From assembly GCA_025758045.1 (NCBI GenBank), contig CP107208.1, positions 2,418,001 to 2,482,000 on the forward strand: DNA of 64,000 nt. Direction: 5' to 3'. The notes beneath the pieces are model-generated. The model was not told the origin of the DNA. It did not search any database and was given only the letters and a program-made list of their open reading frames with translations. Positions 7,997-16,851 of this stretch are shown piece after piece. The translations under genes and the position numbers were made by a program. Position 1 is the stretch's first letter, and the number at the start of each line of letters is the position of its first letter. The stretch comes from Oscillospiraceae bacterium. GTDB taxonomy: Bacteria > Bacillota > Clostridia > Oscillospirales > Ruminococcaceae.

Positions 7997-8851
7997 TCAC
8001 GCGGGCAGGGGCTGCGTGTCGCCGTTCACCGTAGCACCGATGCAGAAGCTGTCATCAGCACCCGCAGGGGCGGCGGTGTAACTCTCCACCTCGCAAAGAC
8101 CATCATCCTGTTCACGTTTTGCCTCGATGCGCTGGCGGTTCATGCCGCGAATCTGCTCACGGAAGCTCAAGGCGTACTTGCGCACAGCAGCAAGCTGGTC
8201 GCCGTGGAAGTCACCAAGCCGCTTGAACGTGGCAACGCTGTAATCCTTGCCCTCCGGGTTCGTCTGGCGTTTCAAGCCAATCTCCACAAGGCTGCCGTAG
8301 GTGGCGCGGTTTCGGAAAACAAAGCCCTGATTCAAAAACTCGCGGAACGGGCTGATGCTGGTGGGCGAGAGATTGATTGCCAGCGGCATAAACTCCCCAC
8401 TGCGCAGCAGATACAGCACACGCATATTCTTGCAGGCTTTGCCGCGGCCGTTGCTGGCGCTGCCAAACTGGCTCAACGTACAGGTCGCACAGGTGCCACC
8501 GGGTTCACCGTAGCCCTGTTTGCCGTCAACCGAGGAGCAAAGCGGCGGTACATCGTCGTTGTACTCGTCACCCTCCGGCCAGTAGGCGCAGCTTGCATGG
8601 TTGTACAAAATCACCCCGGTGAGTGTGGGACGGTAATCCGGATGCTGCGGATCGCCGTTGGGAATCTCGAACTGCAACACTCCGCCAGCGGGAATCTTGA
8701 TGCGGGGGAAAGACATTGTCAGGCCGTCCATGTCCTCGGCCAGTTCTTCGTTGCTGAACTCAGCCTCTCCAATTTCGGGCAGCTCAAAGTCCAGAGGTTC
8801 GTTGGCGGTCATGGTAGTGGTAGCGGCGGCGTTAGCGTTCATCATAGACAT
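7997..8851 (-). CDS. Conserved conjugative-element protein, cysteine-containing, function unknown
   Basis: The 284-aa protein has AGGAGGATTTTTT before its ATG. A low-complexity Ala/Thr/Asn start is followed by an acidic stretch. A central cysteine group (CSS, then GTCATC, then KAC) could bind zinc, and a predicted mixed alpha/beta fold continues through NLSPTSISPFREFL. The pattern recalls phage- or element-borne single-strand DNA-binding proteins, but I cannot name a family. It is near the last gene of the minus-strand operon and seems complete. Confidence 0.65.
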   Translation of the reverse strand: MSMMNANAAATTTMTANEPLDFELPEIGEAEFSNEELAEDMDGLTMSFPRIKIPAGGVLQFEIPNGDPQHPDYRPTLTGVILYNHASCAYWPEGDEYNDDVPPLCSSVDGKQGYGEPGGTCATCTLSQFGSASNGRGKACKNMRVLYLLRSGEFMPLAINLSPTSISPFREFLNQGFVFRNRATYGSLVEIGLKRQTNPEGKDYSVATFKRLGDFHGDQLAAVRKYALSFREQIRGMNRQRIEAKREQDDGLCEVESYTAAPAGADDSFCIGATVNGDTQPLPA

Positions 8852-8879
8852 AAAAAATCCTCCTGTGTGTGGGGCAGTG

Positions 8880-9614
8880 TTAGGCGGCTGCCCGGTTGAT
8901 TCTCGACCACTGCCGGGCGGGCATGGTCAAAATACTGTAACCAATGCTTTCCAGTTCACTGGCGCGGTCATAACTCTCCACATCCTGGCTGTGACGGGTC
9001 ACGGCGTTGGATAAACCGTACAGCGTCAGATCGTTGGACTCGATCAGTCGCTGCAACACGCCGGTGCTTTCGCTGTCGGTAATGTGAAACTCTTTGCTGG
9101 CAAGTTTGACGACAGCCGGCACATCATGGGTGTCCATCTGTGCGGCTTTTGCCACCTGCATTTTGCCGACGATCTGCGAAAATCGCGCTTCTTCCACAGC
9201 GGCGCGCACGGTGTCCTGAATTTTCATAACAAAGGCTTTGTCCTCCGCGTCCAAGGTTGCTTGGGAGTAGACGCTGAAGTTCTCTTCGCTGTCGGTAACG
9301 CGCCCCACATGGTTGCGGCGGGCGGCTGCCTCATTCACGACCATACCGTTGCTGCACACCAGCCGATAAATCAGCGGCTGGATGCTGACGGAACCGAGTC
9401 CGACCTCGCTGTTGCTGATGATAACTCCGGCCTGCACAATATCGCCGGGGGATACCTCAGCCTGCAAGCGGGGATTCACGGCCTTGATGTACATACGGCT
9501 TTCGGTGATTTGGCAGCTTTCAAAGCGGATGTCAGGCAGACCGCCGAGAATCGGCAGCGTCACACCGGCAATGTCGATATTGTCGATACTCGGTATCCCC
9601 GGTGCCAACCACAA
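8880..9614 (-). pseudogene. DUF932 phage/plasmid-like protein, N-terminally truncated
   Basis: About 240 residues match the DUF932 domain of phage/plasmid-like proteins, with the motifs SRMYIKAVNPRL, GDIVQAGVIISNSEVG and QPLIYRLVCSNGM. The usual first 80 or so residues are missing. The frame opens only at a TTG (9614) with a TAG a few codons upstream and no ribosome site. The upstream sequence belongs to the small gene at 9870, read in another frame, so a deletion has joined the two genes near 9590-9600. Confidence 0.75.
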
Positions 9615-9870
9615 TGAGCCCGCGAACTAGCAGGCGCTGCACACAGTCCTGCCAGCTGCGGTGGATGGTGACATTGGAACTGCTCGCCATCTTCTCGTAG
9701 AAGCTGCTGATTTCCTCTTCCCGCAGGATGCGCCAGTTGAGGATGGACCAGAGCATAAACTCTTGCACATCGACCTCGTACTCTTTTTCGCAGACGATGA
9801 TGACCGGGCGGGTGCCTTCTTCGGTGCAGCAGCGGATATAACGGCCATTGGCAGTGTAAAGCATTTTCAT
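9532..9870 (-). pseudogene. Small conjugative-element protein fused out of frame to DUF932 remnant
   Basis: A GGAGGT site precedes an ATG at 9870. About 92 residues (MKMLYTANGRYIRCC through LLVRGLIVVGTGDTEY) resemble a small hypothetical protein common in clostridial conjugative elements. After that the frame continues through DUF932 DNA in the wrong frame and stops at 112 residues. The true C-terminus is lost. The domain has no known function. Confidence 0.6.
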
Positions 9871-9887
9871 AAGGGAACCTCCAAATT

Positions 9888-10883
9888 TTAATTTTCGTGT
9901 AGAGATGAGAGAAAAGATTCATCGTTTCGCAATTTGTGGACAGCACGGCTGATCCACGCCGAAACGTGGTTGGGCGGGGCGCTCATGCGAGTAGCAACTG
10001 CGGTAAGCGGTATGCCCTTATGTACATCGGTGACGCGGCCAGCGTATTTACTCTGCACGCGGCAGCGCTTCAGGGCCTCGCGGCTGGTGTTCTCTGTGAC
10101 GCTCTTTACATCGGCATGGACGGACAATTCCTCCTGCGAGGTTTTGTTCACCTCGGTCACGCGGACAAGAATTTGGTCGCCTACAGCAAAACGGTCATGG
10201 GCATCACCAATCCAATCCCATGCAAGATCCCGCGCCATGATAGAACACTCCACACCGAAAATCTCGACACGGATAGACTTGTCGGCAACAGCAATGACGC
10301 GGGCCTGTACCACGCGCCCCTCCCGGACGCGGTACTCACCGTTGGCATCGGGGCTGAAATAGAAAAGCTGGCGTTTGCGCATCATGGCTTCGCGACGGCT
10401 GGCGACCACACTGCGGCTTTTGGAGTCAATGCCGAGGATGACAAAATCGATTTCCGCGCCCAGCATATTGCCCAGCAGCTTCATCTGGCGGACGGCCATG
10501 CTGTCGGTGCTGTTGGCAGCGGTGGGGGCGACCATCATTTCCTTCAGCGGAATGGCAATGCGGAAACCGTTGTAGTCCACAACGGCAATCGTTTTGCCGC
10601 TGTCGGTCTGCTCAATGCCGCCCAACGGTGCGGAGAGGATGCGCCGTGTGCGGTAGGCGTTGTGGATCTCATGCCATGCGGCGGCTTCGCGGGCATCCTC
10701 GGTTTCGATTTCGTCACCGCTTTCAATGGTCAGCACCGAGGCATCTGCTTTGCGTCTGCGGCGGGGCGGGGGAGTCTCGACGGGCTTTTCTTCTTCAGCG
10801 GGGGCAGGGATAGGTGCATCCTCAAAACCAACAGGTTCGGGAATCGGCAGATCGGGGGTAAAAATATCATTGTTCATTTCCAT
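9888..10883 (-). CDS. S1-domain protein with a foreign sigma-like tail (chimera)
   Basis: The 331-aa product starts 16 bases inside the end of the VirD4 gene, after AAGGAG. Residues 1-50 are Pro/Glu-rich with an RRRRK patch. Residues 75-290 contain two S1-like beta-barrel segments (IAVVDYNGFRIAIPLKEM and ARVIAVADKSIRVEIFG, the latter followed by HDRFAVGDQILVRV). A third S1 repeat begins (SKYAGRVTDVHKG) but switches to IPLTAVATRMSAPPNHVSAW and a helix, which looks like the recognition helix end of a sigma-like protein. I infer an in-frame deletion fusion. S1 parts suggest RNA or single-strand DNA binding. Confidence 0.65.
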   Translation of the reverse strand: MEMNNDIFTPDLPIPEPVGFEDAPIPAPAEEEKPVETPPPRRRRKADASVLTIESGDEIETEDAREAAAWHEIHNAYRTRRILSAPLGGIEQTDSGKTIAVVDYNGFRIAIPLKEMMVAPTAANSTDSMAVRQMKLLGNMLGAEIDFVILGIDSKSRSVVASRREAMMRKRQLFYFSPDANGEYRVREGRVVQARVIAVADKSIRVEIFGVECSIMARDLAWDWIGDAHDRFAVGDQILVRVTEVNKTSQEELSVHADVKSVTENTSREALKRCRVQSKYAGRVTDVHKGIPLTAVATRMSAPPNHVSAWISRAVHKLRNDESFLSSLHEN

Positions 10884-12774
10884 GAGAAATCTCCTTTTCG
10901 TTTTCAGGTTTTGTTATGATGGATTCTTTGTCGATGGCAACCACTGCTTTTGATTTGGCAGGACGGCCACGGCGTTTAGGCGGTGCCTTGGGGGATGACT
11001 TAGATGTTTCCGCCGGAGGAACTTCGGATGTTTCCGGTAAGGCTTTCCGCCACTCCGGGATATGGGCGGATGCCTTACACTCCCGCAGCTGCTTGTAAGC
11101 GGGGTGCAGAGAGTAGTCCATCTTGTGGACTTTCAGAACTTTGTGGCCACGCAGAATTACCAGCGCTTCATCAACCGGCAGACGCAGCACTTCGTCCGGG
11201 GTCAGCACCGGCCGTTTGCCGACACCACTGCTTTCGCGGTACTGCGGCGTATAGTCGGAAACGCGCAGGGTGTTTAGTGCCTTGGAAGTACTGGACACCG
11301 CTACACTGGCAATGCCGGTGCGCTGAGAGACGTACTCGGCGGTCAGCTGATCCGTACAGCCGAGAAAAAGCTGCACATCGCAGTTGCCGAGAATTTCCTG
11401 CCACTGGTTCTGTGGGTAGCGGTTTTGCAGTCCGGCAAGATTCTGGAACACGCAGGACATAGAGATATTGCGGGAGCGAATGACGCTGATGCGCCGGGAT
11501 AACTCGGAGATCGTACCGCAGGCGGTCAGCTCCTCGCCCAGCACATGGACCGGCACGGGGAGCCGCCCGCCGGGGCAGTTGGCATCGGCATAGCGGACAA
11601 GTTTGATAAAGGCAAAAGACAGGAACAACGATGCAAGAAAATCAAAGGTACTGTCCTGATCGCTGGTGACGAGATAGTACGCGCAGGGCTGCTGCCCCGG
11701 CAGTTCAAGGCTGATTTCGTCATACGCAGTGATTTTCTTAATTAAGTCAGACTGAAATACCTGTAATCGGCTGCCCAAACCGCTGATGACCCCGCTGCGT
11801 ACAGAGTCCGATGCCCGTTGATACAGGCTGTACGGTGCTTTGGCAGGATGCGTCAGCGGCAGAACATCAAACAGGCTGTCCAACTGACTTTCGCTGCATT
11901 GCGTGATAAGGTTGTACACCTCACCGATGGTCCGCTGCTCCGGCGGGTAGGTGAGGTCAACGTACAAGACCAGCGCTTTCAGCAAGTTCATCTCTCCCGA
12001 ATCCCAGAAGCGGTCACTTTTGCCGGTGCCGTTGGTGTTCTTGATGATGACATCCACGAAAAGCTGCGCCATCAGTTCCTGACCCTCAATTTCTTTCAGA
12101 CAGTTCCACGAGTCGGAGTTTTCGGGGCTGACGAGGTTGAATACGCGCACGGTATACCCTAAATCTCGCATATATTCGCTGGATTTTTCGTAAAGTTCTG
12201 ATTTGGGGTCACAGATAATCAGCGACTCTCCGCGGACGGCGCTTTGCAGGATACGATTCATGCAGAACGAGCGGGTTTTCATCGAGCCACTGGCACCGTA
12301 GACGGCGAGGTTGCCGTTCATACGGGTTTTCTCCGGGATGCAGAGAAACTTTCCGTCGAGCATCCCCAACACGGTGCCTGTATGCTGGGATAGGTCGGAA
12401 ACCATATCCAGCACAGCAGGAATTTCTCGCGGCTGCATCCAGCCGGATGTGCCGTAAGTGCCTTTTGCGGAAAAATCGAAGTTACGCTCGGAATCCGTTA
12501 AGGCATCTTGACTGAACAGCTTTCGATACAGGAAAATCGCGGCGACTGTGGCTGCGCAGCCTGCTATGCAGTAAAGGTTGTAGGGGAACCATAAAATGCC
12601 TTTAAGACAGTCCGGCGGCGACAAAGAGGGGAACGGCGGAGAAGTACCGCCCGGCATACCGCCGTTTTTCTGCCAGACGGCATAGTTGCCGATGAACTGC
12701 GTCAAGTAGCCGCAGGCATAGAGCAGCAGCGTGACTGCCAACAAAATCTGCAATCTTTTTGAGGAACGTTTCAT
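10867..12774 (-). CDS. VirD4-like type IV coupling ATPase
   Basis: The 635-aa product begins with two membrane segments (about residues 8-28 and 65-85), then a cytoplasmic ATPase. The Walker A region reads YGASGSMKTRSF, with Met where Gly is usual before Lys, a variant seen in this family. FNLVSPENSDSWN and the VHVLGEELTACGT Walker B region follow. The C-terminus is a basic Pro/Lys linker. Coupling proteins bring the relaxase-DNA complex to the transfer channel. The ATG overlaps the stop of the upstream gene (ATGA). This coupling protein is a different subfamily from the fragment at 2860, so two conjugation systems are represented. Confidence 0.85.
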   Translation of the reverse strand: MKRSSKRLQILLAVTLLLYACGYLTQFIGNYAVWQKNGGMPGGTSPPFPSLSPPDCLKGILWFPYNLYCIAGCAATVAAIFLYRKLFSQDALTDSERNFDFSAKGTYGTSGWMQPREIPAVLDMVSDLSQHTGTVLGMLDGKFLCIPEKTRMNGNLAVYGASGSMKTRSFCMNRILQSAVRGESLIICDPKSELYEKSSEYMRDLGYTVRVFNLVSPENSDSWNCLKEIEGQELMAQLFVDVIIKNTNGTGKSDRFWDSGEMNLLKALVLYVDLTYPPEQRTIGEVYNLITQCSESQLDSLFDVLPLTHPAKAPYSLYQRASDSVRSGVISGLGSRLQVFQSDLIKKITAYDEISLELPGQQPCAYYLVTSDQDSTFDFLASLFLSFAFIKLVRYADANCPGGRLPVPVHVLGEELTACGTISELSRRISVIRSRNISMSCVFQNLAGLQNRYPQNQWQEILGNCDVQLFLGCTDQLTAEYVSQRTGIASVAVSSTSKALNTLRVSDYTPQYRESSGVGKRPVLTPDEVLRLPVDEALVILRGHKVLKVHKMDYSLHPAYKQLRECKASAHIPEWRKALPETSEVPPAETSKSSPKAPPKRRGRPAKSKAVVAIDKESIITKPENEKEISHGNEQ

Positions 12775-13898
12775 GGCAAAGTCAGAAACCTCCTCTCGAA
12801 CGCGGCAAAGTCGATGGTCTGCAACTCGACCCTATCACCGCAAAGTGGCCGCAGCGCGTCTGCCTGAAAATCAAAGCAGAGGATGGCACCTTTCATTTGC
12901 AGCAGTTCCAAGGCAGACAGGAATCGGAACAAGCGCGGCAGATCCGGCAGATAGCAGAATAAAATCGGCGCGCCTGCATCTGTACGAGCGTCGTTCTCGA
13001 TGTAAGCGTTACGGCAAGGCGGCTGAAGCTCTCGCAGCAGCATGGCGTTTAGTTGTCCGATTATATCTGGATGACAGAGCAGCCACAGCAGCGTCTCGCC
13101 GTGGTAGTCATTGGTGAGAAAGTAGAAATGTTCGTAGCCCTCGCCAAAAAGGAAGTGTTCTTTCTTGTAGGTCTTTGCATCTTCCAGCAGGGTAGTCATA
13201 ACTGCCCACTGGTCAGACAGCAGGATGCCGTCCGGCGTGTGGCTCACACCATTCCGCGTATAGCGGATATTTTGCAGCATGATTTTTCCCCGCTGTTCGA
13301 TTTGCGTGTCAAAGACCGGAACAGCATCCATGCCGTTGAACACAGCAAAGGTGCGGGATGGGGTCAGCAGCGAGCCTGCCATACGGGAGCCGTGAACCTT
13401 TACCATTTCAAGGCCCAGTTCTTTCATCTCGCGGGAATCATAAAAAACAGGGGCTTCAATGCGGCAAGGACTGCTGCCACCCGGCACAAATACAGGCGGC
13501 TTTTCATCTCGATAAATCATCGTGCCTGCATTCAGCATCGTGACATAGGTTTGCGCGATACGATGCAGCCGCAGACGGCGGGCAGGGGATGATTTGATGG
13601 AGTTGGTGTCGGTGCGGCCTGACAGATAGAACTGAAATCGCTCCGGCGCTCGTTCCCGCAAAAGACGTTTGCCACGGATGCCGAGCCGGTAGCCGCGAAG
13701 ATGATCTTTGGAGAAGATGCGCAGGAGCTTGTCGTGTGTCAGGCTCGTCACGACTTTTTTGCGATAACTTTTGCTGGAGGTAAGGCGGTCAGCACACGCA
13801 CAAGGAACCTCGCCGCAGATGGCTGTGAGCGCCAAAAGTTCATAATAGAGGCTGTCTTGCGCGGGCAGGACAGGAAAGGCAGAAGAAATAGAAATCAC
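12771..13898 (-). CDS. Conserved conjugative-element protein, possible replication-relaxation type
   Basis: The 375-aa frame begins at a GTG with no clear ribosome site, so the start is uncertain. An N-terminal winged-helix-like part (LLALTAICGEVPCACADRLT, then VVTSLTHDKLLRIF) precedes a mixed alpha/beta region, with WLLCHPDIIGQL and an acidic tail near the end. This architecture recalls replication-relaxation family proteins encoded beside coupling proteins, but I see no decisive motif. It is coupled to VirD4 by an ATGA overlap. Confidence 0.55.
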   Translation of the reverse strand: MISISSAFPVLPAQDSLYYELLALTAICGEVPCACADRLTSSKSYRKKVVTSLTHDKLLRIFSKDHLRGYRLGIRGKRLLRERAPERFQFYLSGRTDTNSIKSSPARRLRLHRIAQTYVTMLNAGTMIYRDEKPPVFVPGGSSPCRIEAPVFYDSREMKELGLEMVKVHGSRMAGSLLTPSRTFAVFNGMDAVPVFDTQIEQRGKIMLQNIRYTRNGVSHTPDGILLSDQWAVMTTLLEDAKTYKKEHFLFGEGYEHFYFLTNDYHGETLLWLLCHPDIIGQLNAMLLRELQPPCRNAYIENDARTDAGAPILFCYLPDLPRLFRFLSALELLQMKGAILCFDFQADALRPLCGDRVELQTIDFAAFERRFLTLP

Positions 13899-14010
13899 CT
13901 CGGAATTTAACCGTGCCTTCTTTGACTCCGGCGAAAGTTGCCGCCGTCTTGTGTGTGAAACAGCTTACAACAACGCGGAAAAGTCATTTTCAGGCACAGG
14001 TATCTGATTT

Positions 14011-14676
14011 TTATGAATTTTTCGGAAAAAGTGGAGGTCGGGTCTCAGCCGATTTTGGGGTGCTCAGCCATGCCGAAAAGCAGTTTTTCGGCATTACGGT
14101 AATCACGGTAGAGGACGAATATCCAAACCGGGTCGTCTGGAAAGAATCGCACAGCGCCCCGGTATCGTCCGCCAGGCAGAATGTAGCAATGACATCTATA
14201 ACTGCCTTGAGTTCAAGATTGTCATAATCCCGCACGGATGTGATTGGAAGATTGTGGTCGTAGATATGCTCCACGCAAATCACACAGTCAGAGAAGCGGG
14301 GAAGCGGTCCGCTTTGCACCAGTGCAGCCTGAAGCGGCAGCAAAAGAAACTTGCAGCCGTCCCGCTTCTTTTTGTCCGGCAGCAGCGCGGGGAGCAGCAC
14401 ACGCAAATAGTTGTCAGCCGCCCATACACGGATGCCCTGTACTTCGGCCGCCTTGGGATAGTAGTAAATGGGCGGTTCGTTGGACACGGAAAAGAACATA
14501 TTGCGCAGATGTGCCGTGCTTTTCTCGCTGAGAAGCGCTGCACTCTCGGCGGTTTTGGCAAACTGCATCGGGTCAGGCGCAGGCAGCAGATGCTCCATTT
14601 CGTACAGCTTTTTGTGAATGTCGATGAGCCCGCGCTGTTCCAAGCGGATACGATTCAAAAGTACGTCAGGATTCAA
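14011..14676 (-). CDS. Hypothetical conjugative-element protein with TTG start
   Basis: I choose the TTG at 14676 because AAGGAGG lies seven bases upstream and because it overlaps the stop codon of the previous gene, which fits translational coupling. The product is about 221 residues: a helical N-terminus (NRIRLEQRGLIDIHKKLYEM), a central region with AEVQGIRVWAADNYLRVLLP, and no membrane helix or known catalytic motif. No family was recognised. About 110 bases without a clear gene separate it from the gene at 13898. Confidence 0.55.
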   Translation of the reverse strand: MNPDVLLNRIRLEQRGLIDIHKKLYEMEHLLPAPDPMQFAKTAESAALLSEKSTAHLRNMFFSVSNEPPIYYYPKAAEVQGIRVWAADNYLRVLLPALLPDKKKRDGCKFLLLPLQAALVQSGPLPRFSDCVICVEHIYDHNLPITSVRDYDNLELKAVIDVIATFCLADDTGALCDSFQTTRFGYSSSTVITVMPKNCFSAWLSTPKSAETRPPLFPKNS

Positions 14677-15217
14677 GCGCAGCCTCCTTTTTGTAGTAGC
14701 TGACAGTGCCGTCTTCGGCCACGGTGCAGAACCCGGCCACTTGCGGAATGTCCAGCAACTCAATCTGGGAGGTATCCTCTACGACCACGATGCGCTTGCC
14801 GGCATCTTTCTGTGGCTTGTGCAGCAGCTGGCAAATCATAGTCTCTTTGCCCTGCGGGATAGGCACGATTTCATACAGCTCTCCATTTGCAAAACAGAGA
14901 ATAGCTGCCGGAAATTCTGCAACTGTGTGGTATTCCACCTGATCGATGAAGTCGAGCAGAACCCAGACGCAGCGGGATAAGTCCTTGTCTGCATTGTTTC
15001 GTGCTTCTTGATTTGCGTAGTAGCGGCAATTTTCGGCACGGTAAACGCGCCCCTCTTTCAGCATGTGGGCGAGTAAGGTCTTTGCCGTTGCCTCTTTTTC
15101 GGGAAAGAACCGGCAAAGCTGTTCTTCGGTCAGACCGGGATACAGCGAAATGTTATGCAGCATTTCAGCGGCTTCCCGCTGATAAATCGCTGCGCGGTTT
15201 TTCAATACAATCACCAT
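14666..15217 (-). CDS. Hypothetical winged-helix-like protein, first gene of minus-strand operon
   Basis: The frame encodes about 183 residues. The ATG at 15217 is my choice; an in-frame ATG at 15241 has no ribosome site, and a TTG at 15205 is better spaced from AAGGA. The N-terminal part (LYPGLTEEQLCRFFPEKEAT followed by LLAHMLKEGRVYR) looks like a winged helix. The rest (RIVVVEDTSQIELLDIPQVA) resembles a small alpha/beta fold. It opens the operon that includes VirD4 and may be a regulator or a relaxosome component. Confidence 0.55.
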   Translation of the reverse strand: MVIVLKNRAAIYQREAAEMLHNISLYPGLTEEQLCRFFPEKEATAKTLLAHMLKEGRVYRAENCRYYANQEARNNADKDLSRCVWVLLDFIDQVEYHTVAEFPAAILCFANGELYEIVPIPQGKETMICQLLHKPQKDAGKRIVVVEDTSQIELLDIPQVAGFCTVAEDGTVSYYKKEAALES

Positions 15218-15241
15218 CCTTATTGCGCATAAGGAACGCAT

Positions 15242-15358
15242 AAAGACGTATTAAGCACTGCCAACAGCATAGCCACAGGCAACTAATACGCAATCATTAC
15301 GTCCTTTTGCGTATTCGACTTTTTATTGCGTAATCATTGCGTCAAGGCGGACGTATTA
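15242..15358. promoter_or_regulatory. Cluster of repeated TACG/ACGT-type motifs upstream of the minus-strand operon
   Basis: Near-identical blocks recur: AATCATTACGTC (15291-15302) and AATCATTGCGTC (about 15333-15344) in one orientation, and GACGTATTA at 15245 and 15350 in the other, with TGCGTA/TACGCA between them. They lie just before the first operon gene. Repeats like this usually bind a regulator or replication protein. The wider stretch 15242-15659 contains no gene I can support. Confidence 0.45.
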
Positions 15359-15395
15359 CGGTCATCTGCAAAACCTCCCAAAATCAGAAAATGCC

Positions 15396-15438
15396 CAAAA
15401 CAAAAAGAGCCGTGCCTGAAAAAGTCAGGTACGACTCT
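15396..15438 (-). terminator. Hairpin terminator or leader attenuator, minus strand
   Basis: AGAGCCGTGCCTGA (15406-15419) pairs with TCAGGTACGACTCT (15425-15438) apart from two wobbles. On the minus strand it is followed by a TTTTTGTTTT tract. No minus-strand gene ends here, so it may be an attenuator in the leader of the operon that starts at 15217. Confidence 0.6.
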
Positions 15439-15659
15439 GTGTGAAAATGTCCAACCTTTTTGGCTGAACCCTATTTTGAACATACTAATTGTAACATACG
15501 AGATTATACACGTATATACAATCACTGTGCGGATGTTGTGCAGATGTAATGCGAGTGCGGCAAAAAACTTTCAAGGCAGTGCATCTGGCGCAATCTTGAT
15601 TCTTTGGCGTATAGGCATTATAATGCAAAAGAAAGCAAAGAAAAGGAATCATCGATTTT

Positions 15660-16343
15660 ATGGATAACCAATTATTGCAGATACAAAACAGAACCTGCCG
15701 CATCTACGGCACTGCCAGCGCCGAATACCTGCTGCTGCAAATGGTGGATGAACATGACCTTGCAGGGATGGAGCGGGAAGTTGAAGCTATACGTCGGCAA
15801 ACCGCGCATCTATTTTTGCTGGCCGCTGTCCAAGTAGAGAACTGGAACGATGACTTATCTCCGTGGCCTGCACCGCCCGTGTGGGGCAAGCAAGGTTTTG
15901 GCGGCAGGGCGGAGGATACGCTTGCATGGCTGGAGCAGGCTGTGCCGGGCATTAGCCAACAGTATTCTATAAAGGAAGATTGTAAGGTTATTTTAGGCGG
16001 CTACTCACTGGCTGGACTGTTTGCTCTGTGGGCGGCAACACAAACGAACGCGCTGTATGGCACGGCGGCGGCTTCGCCGTCCGTGTGGTTTCCCGGCTGG
16101 CTGGAATACGAAGCGGCGCACCCTATTCAGACCCGGCGCGTTTATCTCAGCCTTGGCGATCGCGAGGAGCACACCAAAAACCAGACTATGGCATCAGTAG
16201 GTGACAACATCCGCGCCCTGCACAGCGCCCTGACCCAGCGCGGAAAAGACTGCAAACTGGAATGGAACGCAGGCGGCCACTTCAAGGATGCCGACCTACG
16301 GACAGCGAAGGCATTTGCCTGGGTTATGGAAGGAAAACAATAA
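15660..16343 (+). CDS. Alpha/beta-hydrolase-fold esterase (copy 1)
   Basis: The 227-aa protein has GGYSLAG with the nucleophile Ser116, a downstream SLGDREEHTKN segment that probably supplies the acid, and GGHFKD that supplies His. This matches putative serine esterases of the D/IroE-like alpha/beta hydrolase group. There is no signal peptide, so it should be cytoplasmic. A second copy lies at 46192; by hand alignment the two proteins are about 86 percent identical. The gene is followed two bases later by a UPF0178 gene, the same order as at the second copy. Its place between element fragments suggests that chromosomal DNA is embedded here. Confidence 0.8.
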   Translation: MDNQLLQIQNRTCRIYGTASAEYLLLQMVDEHDLAGMEREVEAIRRQTAHLFLLAAVQVENWNDDLSPWPAPPVWGKQGFGGRAEDTLAWLEQAVPGISQQYSIKEDCKVILGGYSLAGLFALWAATQTNALYGTAAASPSVWFPGWLEYEAAHPIQTRRVYLSLGDREEHTKNQTMASVGDNIRALHSALTQRGKDCKLEWNAGGHFKDADLRTAKAFAWVMEGKQ

Positions 16344-16344
16344 A

Positions 16345-16779
16345 GTGACGATTTTAATAGATGCTGATGGCTGCCCGGTGGTGGATCTGACTATACAGAC
16401 AGCCGCAAAATACAAAGTACCTGTGCTGATTCTATGTGATACAGCCCACCAAATCCAACGCGACGGAGCGCAAACCTTGACCTTTGACAAGGGTGCCGAC
16501 AGCGTAGATTTTGCACTGGTGAACCGCGTACACCCCGGCGACCTTGTAATTACGCAGGATTACGGGCTGGCAAGTATGTGTCTGGCGCGCTGCGCCCGTG
16601 TGCTGAACCAGAACGGCTTAGAGTACACATCCGAAAATATTGATAGTCTGTTGTTCCGCCGCCACGAAAACAAAAAGCTCCTTCGTGCCGGAAAGCACCC
16701 TAAAGGGGCTTCCAAACGAACGAAGGAGCAGAACATGGCCTATAAAAATGCCTTAGAGAAAATCTTGCAGACTGTGTGA
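16345..16779 (+). CDS. UPF0178 (YaiI/YqxD) family protein
   Basis: The 144-aa product starts at a GTG after GGAAAACAA and one base beyond the esterase stop. It shows the family hallmarks ILIDADGCPV at the start, a NYN/PIN-like DLVITQDYGLAS acidic segment, and a RRHENKKLL region. The fold suggests a metal-dependent nuclease, but the family has no proven activity. The copy is full length, unlike the stub at 46877. Confidence 0.88.
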   Translation: MTILIDADGCPVVDLTIQTAAKYKVPVLILCDTAHQIQRDGAQTLTFDKGADSVDFALVNRVHPGDLVITQDYGLASMCLARCARVLNQNGLEYTSENIDSLLFRRHENKKLLRAGKHPKGASKRTKEQNMAYKNALEKILQTV

Positions 16780-16789
16780 GCGCCATAAC

Positions 16790-16842
16790 AAAAACAGCCT
16801 TTCCCGCGTGCTTCCAAGAAAGCATAGGGAAAGGCTGTTTTT
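16790..16842. terminator. Strong bidirectional terminator
   Basis: Sixteen-base perfect arms AAAAACAGCCTTTCCC (16790-16805) and GGGAAAGGCTGTTTTT (16827-16842) enclose a loop that can itself pair. T tracts occur on both strands, so it can serve both the UPF0178 gene and the minus-strand kinase gene that ends at 16852. Confidence 0.85.
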
Positions 16843-16851
16843 ATTTCAAAG

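Noticed and set aside
8658..9014. + strand frames opposite the minus-strand conjugation operon
   Set aside because: The minus strand carries ribosome sites, overlaps of ATGA type and recognisable domains; the + frames have none.
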